From contig CAZWRF010000013.1 of NCBI GenBank assembly GCA_964636095.1, positions 1-18,510 on the forward strand: a stretch of DNA of 18,510 nucleotides, given 5' to 3'. The notes under the pieces are model-generated. The model saw nothing but the letters and a program-made list of their open reading frames with translations. It did not search any database and was not told the origin of the DNA. Below, in pieces: positions 15,011-18,510 of the stretch. The position numbers were made by a program, and so were the translations under genes. Source of the DNA: CAZWRF01 sp964636095. Its GTDB lineage: Bacteria; Patescibacteriota; Minisyncoccia; JAHISW01; Tagabacteraceae. Numbering within the stretch: position 1 is the stretch's first letter; each line of letters begins with the position of its first letter.

Positions 15011-15487
15011 TCAACAGTAGTCCTTTCTTGCCGAACAAGTAAGACAAAGAGCAATAGCATCCGCCGTGTCGTCCAATTTTATCTCCTTGGGTGTTTTTAT
15101 AAGTATTTGCACCATGCTTTTTACTTGTTCTTTTGGTGCTTTCCCGTATCCGCAAACAGCCGTTTTGACTTCAAGGGGCGTATATTCGACAATTTTCATT
15201 TTGTTTTTCAGGGCTATATAAATAATTATTCCCCTTACTTCGGAAACAGTTAATGCGGTTTTTTGGTTTGTCGTAAAATACAGCTTTTCAATTGCCAGGA
15301 TGTCGGGTTTGTATTTGTTGATAATTTTTTCCAGTTTTTCCGATATTTTCAGAAATCTTTCTTCCTTCTTTTTTTTTGAAGATGTTTCTATACAGGAATA
15401 ATCGATAAGCCGTTCTTCTTTATCGTTTTTTTCAAGCAAGGCGTATCCCAAACGGCCGTATCCCGGATCAATCCCCAATATAACCAT
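15011..15487 (-). CDS. ruvC: Holliday junction endonuclease RuvC
   Basis: A 158-residue RNase H-fold resolvase that cuts Holliday junctions made during recombination and fork repair. The four acidic active-site residues are present: D7 (GIDPG), E67 (AIEKLYF), D140 and D143 (DDTADAIAL). The phrase YTPLEVKTAVCGYGKAPKEQV (102-122) is the usual DNA-binding region. Length is normal. It lies 24 nt after yebC on the same strand, in the common yebC-ruvC order, but the gene after it is not ruvA. It ends in TGA, showing that TGA is a stop codon here. Confidence 0.96.
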   Translation of the reverse strand: MVILGIDPGYGRLGYALLEKNDKEERLIDYSCIETSSKKKKEERFLKISEKLEKIINKYKPDILAIEKLYFTTNQKTALTVSEVRGIIIYIALKNKMKIVEYTPLEVKTAVCGYGKAPKEQVKSMVQILIKTPKEIKLDDTADAIALCLTCSARKDYC

Positions 15488-15519
15488 GAATTAAGAATTT
15501 AGAATTATGAATTAAGAAT
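15487..15519 (-). repeat. 12-bp direct repeat pair in the yebC-ruvC spacer
   Basis: TGAATTAAGAAT occurs at 15487-15498 and again at 15508-15519 (21-bp period), separated by a related TTAGAATTA stretch. It spans the ruvC start and the last codons of yebC. AT-rich repeats of this type are a recurring style of short spacer in CPR genomes, to my recollection; their role is unknown. Confidence 0.7.
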
Positions 15520-16054
15520 AATCGCCGTTTACATACACTTCTTGTATATCTTCGTGTTCCTCCAGAATTTCTAGTAGCTTCCTGAGTGATTCTTTGTTGT
15601 TTTTGGACAGGTCTACCATGTGTTTGGCTTTCCATGTGCTGTCCGGGCTTTTTTCGAATGCCCAGATTGCAGCTCCCGGTTCGGCAAGTTTTGCATTATT
15701 TTTTGCAAGTATGTGTTTTACCTCACTTGTTGTTCTGTTTTTGTTATCGGTTATCGCCATTATCAGCAAGGCGCTTCCTCCCGGACCAAAGGCTTCATAT
15801 TTTGTTTCTTCCAAGGCCTCTGCGTGTATCTCACCGGTCCCCTTTTTTACAGCTCTCTCAATACTCTCTTTCGGCATACTTACCGACTTTGCTTGGTTTA
15901 TGGCATATCTGAGCTCCAGGTTTGAATTCGGGTCTCCTCCTTTTTTTGCAGCCATTATTATAAGTTTTGATATTTTTGAAAACACCTGGCCTTTTTTGGC
16001 GTCTCCGGCCGCTTTTTGATGTTTTATTTTTGACCACTTTGAATGTCCGGACAT
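15512..16054 (-). CDS. yebC: YebC/PmpR-family protein, shortened form
   Basis: A 180-residue member of the YebC/PmpR/TACO1 family, whose members act as transcription regulators or, for some, as translation factors that relieve proline-rich stalling. The family start MSGHSKWSKIKHQKAAGDAKKG is fully present, with the conserved middle (MPKESIERAVKKGTGE, then YEAFGPGGSALLIMAITDNKNRT). Normal members have about 240 residues. Here a stretch of roughly 60 residues is missing between about residue 135 and the conserved end LLEILEEHEDIQEVYVNGDY, so part of the domain II-III region is deleted without frameshift. The reading frame is clean on both sides, which argues for natural reduction and not sequencing error. 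It sits between ruvB and ruvC. Confidence 0.93.
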   Translation of the reverse strand: MSGHSKWSKIKHQKAAGDAKKGQVFSKISKLIIMAAKKGGDPNSNLELRYAINQAKSVSMPKESIERAVKKGTGEIHAEALEETKYEAFGPGGSALLIMAITDNKNRTTSEVKHILAKNNAKLAEPGAAIWAFEKSPDSTWKAKHMVDLSKNNKESLRKLLEILEEHEDIQEVYVNGDYS

Positions 16055-16125
16055 AATTCTTGAAACATATAACCTGTAACATATAACATAAAATAAAAAT
16101 TATGTTACATGTTTCATGCTACATG
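16055..16125 (-). repeat. AT-rich ruvB-yebC spacer with inverted and short repeats
   Basis: This 71-bp spacer is built of repeated words such as AACATATAAC, GTTACATGTTTCATG and GCTACATGC. An 8-bp inverted repeat, TAACATAA (16084-16091) with TTATGTTA (16100-16107), forms a hairpin with an 8-nt loop. It lacks a GC-rich core, so a terminator is doubtful. Confidence 0.6.
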
Positions 16126-17142
16126 CTATATGAGCTTGTCTTGTTTTGGTATTTTGATATCCAAGTGTTCATATGCATGCGGTGTCGCCACCCTTCCCCT
16201 CGGCGTCTTTTCCAAAAATCCGAGTTGTATAAGGTACGGTTCGTAAACTTCCTCTATGGTAGATATGTCTTCCGAAGTGGCGGCTGACAATGTTTGAAGG
16301 CCAACAGGGCCGCCTCCAAACTTGTTTATGATAGAAAGCAGTATATTTCTGTCGGTGTTTTCAAGACCGGCTTCATCTATTTCCAAAAGGCTAAATGTTT
16401 CTTTGGCCGTGCCTTTGTCTATAAATTTTTTCTTTTGAATTTGAGCAAAATCCCGGCATCTTTTAAGAAGCCGGTTCGCTATTCTTGGAGTAAACCTGCT
16501 TCTTTGAGCTATCTCTTCGGATGCTTCGTTTTCTATTTTAAAGTTCAAAATTTTGGCGGACCTTTCTATTATTTCCTTTATTTCGTTTTTATTGTAAAAT
16601 TCCAGCCGGAATGTTCCTCCCGAAAATCTTGAGCGCAAGGGAGATGACAAGAGAGCTATCCTTGTGGTTGCCGCCACAAGAGTAAAAGGAGGAAGTTCAA
16701 GTTGAATTGTTCTGGCTGACGGGCCCTTCCCTATTATTATATTGAGAGATCTTGATTCCATTGCCGGATAAAGAACTTCTTCTATCATTTTGTTAAGGCG
16801 GTGCGCTTCGTCTATGAACAAAATATCTCCTTTTGACAAATTTGTTAATATAGATGCCAAATCGCCCACTTTTTCTATCGATGGGCCGGAGCTTACCTTG
16901 ATAGGAGCATTCATTTCTTTGGCTATAATGTGGGCAAGAGTTGTTTTTCCCAATCCGGCCGGTCCATAAAAAAGAAGATGCTCTGTCGGCTCTTTTCTTT
17001 CTTTTGCCGCCTGAAGAAGAATTTTCAGATTGTTCTTTATGTTTTGCTGCCCTATATATTCATTCCAGGACTTAGGCCTTAAGGTAACATCCAAAGAAGT
17101 ATCTTCCGGCGCCTGAACGAGTTGTTTTTTTAAGTCGGCCAT
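16126..17142 (-). CDS. ruvB: Holliday junction branch migration ATPase RuvB
   Basis: A 338-residue AAA+ motor that drives branch migration of Holliday junctions together with RuvA. Walker A GPAGLGKT lies at 60-67 and Walker B ILFIDEAH at 107-114. Sensor phrase VAATTR is at 156-161 and the arginine-finger region SPLRSRF at 167-173. The C-terminal winged-helix domain has KFGGGPVGLQTLSAAT and EVYEPYLIQLGFLEKTPRGRVAT near the end, both diagnostic. The common SPLRDRFGI is replaced by SPLRSRFSGG, a small departure just after the finger. The gene leads a minus-strand run ruvB-yebC-ruvC; ruvA, normally adjacent, is not in the window. Its promoter must overlap the divergent RNA promoter at 17158-17186. 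Confidence 0.97.
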   Translation of the reverse strand: MADLKKQLVQAPEDTSLDVTLRPKSWNEYIGQQNIKNNLKILLQAAKERKEPTEHLLFYGPAGLGKTTLAHIIAKEMNAPIKVSSGPSIEKVGDLASILTNLSKGDILFIDEAHRLNKMIEEVLYPAMESRSLNIIIGKGPSARTIQLELPPFTLVAATTRIALLSSPLRSRFSGGTFRLEFYNKNEIKEIIERSAKILNFKIENEASEEIAQRSRFTPRIANRLLKRCRDFAQIQKKKFIDKGTAKETFSLLEIDEAGLENTDRNILLSIINKFGGGPVGLQTLSAATSEDISTIEEVYEPYLIQLGFLEKTPRGRVATPHAYEHLDIKIPKQDKLI

Positions 17143-17157
17143 AGTAGTGACATGGGG

Positions 17158-17186
17158 TTGACAAATGCTTATTTATTTGATACAAT
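17158..17186 (+). promoter_or_regulatory. Strong sigma70-type promoter of the structured RNA
   Basis: A perfect -35 TTGACA (17158-17163) and -10 TACAAT (17181-17186, 5 of 6) are exactly 17 bp apart. A TG at 17178-17179 makes an extended -10 (TGATACAAT). It is the best promoter in the window and points away from ruvB towards a region without any plus-strand ORF. Confidence 0.85.
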
Positions 17187-17192
17187 CCTAAA

Positions 17193-17388
17193 CAATAAAG
17201 TTCCTCGAAATCTCCAGGCAATAAAGTATTATTCTTTATATAGGTTTTTTGATCGCCTCGGCGAATCTTTTAAGGACATTCTGGCTTACTCTTTATTGAG
17301 TATGCGAGAGTCATCCTTAAGGAAACCTTAAGCTTTTGGTGCCCACATTAAAAGCCATTGCCTGGAGGTTTCGGGGGACTTTTATTTT
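17193..17388 (+). ncRNA. Structured non-coding RNA, candidate 6S-like RNA
   Basis: About 190 nt follow a near-consensus promoter and hold no ORF. The ends pair in a 23-bp stem with no mismatch (17200-17222 with 17357-17379, three G-U pairs), flanked by A residues on the 5' side and CTTTTATTTT on the 3' side, so the stem can also act as terminator. Inside are a long imperfect hairpin (about 17270-17321, apical TACTC/GAGTA pair), a perfect 7-bp hairpin CTTAAGG-AAA-CCTTAAG (about 17316-17335) that competes with it, and a GCTTTT/AAAAGC hairpin (17332-17355). Size, long closing stem, AU-rich interior and a small hairpin on the 3' side recall 6S RNA, which binds RNA polymerase. The interior looks more branched than classic 6S, so identity is open. 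tmRNA, RNase P RNA and SRP RNA signatures are absent. Its 3' end meets the convergent PilB gene. Confidence 0.65.
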
Positions 17389-18509
17389 AACTCTATAACT
17401 CTTCGGGCTTCCTTAAACGAGGTAAGCCCCTCTACAATTTTTAAAGCTGCGTCCTGGTTCATCGTTAAAATACCTTGGTCTTTGCTGGCCAGCTTTATTT
17501 CAGTTTCGGAAGGATTCTTTAGGATCAACTCTTCTATCTCTTCGTTTATGAGTATGGCTTCAAAAATTCCCATTCTTCCTTTGTAGCCTATGCCGCTGCA
17601 CTTACCGCAGCCGCCCGGTTCAAAAAGCTTCAAGTTTTTTACATCAGGCTTTTTCTCGTCCTCAGGGAAGGAATCGATTATGTGTTTTATAATTTTAATT
17701 TCCTCATCGCTTGGTTTGTATTCTTTTTTGCAATGTGGACACAATTTTCTGAGAAGCCTTTGCGCGATGGATAAGTTTATGGCAGGCGACAAAATTGCCG
17801 GATTGGCGCCAAGATCCAGAAGCCGGGGTATGGTGCCCGCGGCATCATTTGTGTGAAGAGTAGAAAAAACAAGATGGCCCGTAAGGGCCGCGTTTAAGGC
17901 GATTGAAGCCGCTTCAAGGTCTCTAATTTCCCCGACCATTATAATATCGGGGTCCTGGCGCAAGATTGACCTAAGGCCGCTGGCAAAGTTGTAGCCCTTG
18001 GAATCATTTGTTTGGGTCTGGGTAATGTCGGCAAGGTGGTATTCAATTGGGTTTTCTATAGTTATTATTTTTACCTCCGGAGACCTCCGGCTCTTTAGGA
18101 AAGCGTAGAGGGTGGTTGTTTTTCCGGAGCCCGTCGGGCCTGTTGTTAAAATCATGCCGTTCGGTTTATGTATTTCTCCTTCAACTATCTCCCTTAGCTT
18201 TGTCTGCATCCCCAAATCTTCCATGGTAAGGCTTATTGTTTTCGGGTTCAGTACTCTTAAAACTATTGTTTCTCCGTATGGACCGGGCAAAGCGGAAGAC
18301 CTTACTTCTATGTCCGTATCTTTTGCTTTTATTGTAAAGCGCCCGTCTTGTGGTTTTTCTTTTATATTGAGCTTCATTTCGGAAACCAATTTTATTCTTG
18401 AAATTAAAAGCTGGTATGGCCTGTAATCAAAGCTCAGAACGTCGTGAAGCACTCCATCCAGGCGGAAGCGAAGATTCACGGCTTTTTCTTGCGGTTCAAT
18501 ATGAATATC
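17382..18509 (-). CDS. PilB/GspE-family assembly ATPase, 5' partial
   Basis: The C-terminal two thirds of a type II secretion/type IV pilus extension ATPase, a cytoplasmic hexamer that powers pilin polymerisation. The frame stays open to the right edge and begins with DIHIEPQEKAV, the family phrase preceding LRFRLDGVL, so the true start lies outside; a GTG at 18477-18479 is internal. Walker A is GPTGSGKT (about 18117-18140). Asp-box and Walker B are seen in LRQDPDIIMVGEIRD, and the His box in GHLVFSTLHTNDA. Two CxxC pairs (CPHC and CGKC, about 41 residues apart) form the zinc site typical of PilB/GspE and absent from PilT retraction ATPases. CPR genomes often carry such type IV pilus genes. 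The arginine fingers and C-terminal domain look intact, so the protein is probably active. Confidence 0.95.
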   Translation of the reverse strand, partial: DIHIEPQEKAVNLRFRLDGVLHDVLSFDYRPYQLLISRIKLVSEMKLNIKEKPQDGRFTIKAKDTDIEVRSSALPGPYGETIVLRVLNPKTISLTMEDLGMQTKLREIVEGEIHKPNGMILTTGPTGSGKTTTLYAFLKSRRSPEVKIITIENPIEYHLADITQTQTNDSKGYNFASGLRSILRQDPDIIMVGEIRDLEAASIALNAALTGHLVFSTLHTNDAAGTIPRLLDLGANPAILSPAINLSIAQRLLRKLCPHCKKEYKPSDEEIKIIKHIIDSFPEDEKKPDVKNLKLFEPGGCGKCSGIGYKGRMGIFEAILINEEIEELILKNPSETEIKLASKDQGILTMNQDAALKIVEGLTSFKEARRVIELK

Positions 18510-18510
18510 G

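Noticed and set aside
15011..15013. Alternative genetic code with TGA as glycine (code 25)
   Set aside because: ruvC ends at TGA exactly where the family ends, and no gene here needs a TGA read-through.
14671..15042. Serine-rich plus-strand ORF
   Set aside because: It is the reverse reading of the acidic repeats, starts within the tyrS terminator and runs into ruvC; the promoter and leader signals lie on the minus strand.
15586..16019. Three overlapping plus-strand ORFs opposite yebC
   Set aside because: They mirror a well-conserved gene on the other strand and show no domain or plausible start signal.
17193..17388. tmRNA, RNase P RNA or SRP RNA as identity of the structured RNA
   Set aside because: There is no tag ORF or tRNA-like TPsiC/CCA end, no RNase P core words such as GAGGAAAGUC, and no SRP domain IV GGAA loop with its flanks.

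Overview
This window looks like a chromosomal origin region from a Candidate Phyla Radiation (Patescibacteria) bacterium, most likely of the Parcubacteria group. The evidence is the very compact gene packing, a moderate-to-low GC content, near absence of Shine-Dalgarno motifs, reduced versions of core proteins (a 180-residue YebC, an 88-residue protein after dnaN in place of RecF), and a VirB4/VirB2-like surface apparatus close to dnaA. The standard bacterial code fits: ruvC ends in TGA and no in-frame TGA was needed to read any gene. Both window edges cut genes, virB4 on the left and a PilB/GspE ATPase on the right.

Layout. (1) Bases 2-5950, + strand: a type IV secretion-like module of VirB4 ATPase (5' end cut off), a small membrane protein, a secreted protein with three Ig-like domains, two VirB2/TrbC-like pilin proteins that share a perfect 391-bp core but carry different cysteine-bearing tails, and a membrane-anchored propeller-like protein. 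(2) Bases 5970-7643, - strand: the classic rpmH-rnpA-yidC-jag operon with 1-nt and 23-nt overlaps. (3) Bases 7644-9381: the probable oriC, split around dnaA, with arrays of degenerate DnaA boxes at exact 11-nt spacing on both sides and an AT-rich stretch before dnaN. (4) Bases 9382-10781, + strand: dnaN and a small protein resembling DUF721/DciA. (5) Bases 10791-13340, - strand: a class A penicillin-binding protein with a C-terminal Ig-like domain. (6) Bases 13446-14648, + strand: tyrS, closed by a bidirectional terminator. (7) Bases 14691-17142, - strand: a small acidic repeat protein with its own promoter and structured leader, then ruvC, yebC and ruvB. (8) About 17193-17388, + strand: an unlabelled structured RNA with an excellent sigma70-type promoter and a 23-bp closing stem, possibly a 6S RNA. 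(9) 17382-18509, - strand: a PilB/GspE assembly ATPase.

The genes fall into replication and its start (dnaA, dnaN, DciA-like), protein insertion and RNA processing (rpmH, rnpA, yidC, jag), recombination (ruvB, yebC, ruvC), wall synthesis (PBP1A), and two surface-filament systems (VirB4/VirB2-like and PilB). The most unusual content is the duplicated pilin core with swapped tails, the unannotated structured RNA beside ruvB, and the small acidic gene with its hairpin leader. No stretch longer than 300 bases lacks a gene. No tRNA, rRNA, insertion sequence or CRISPR array was seen.
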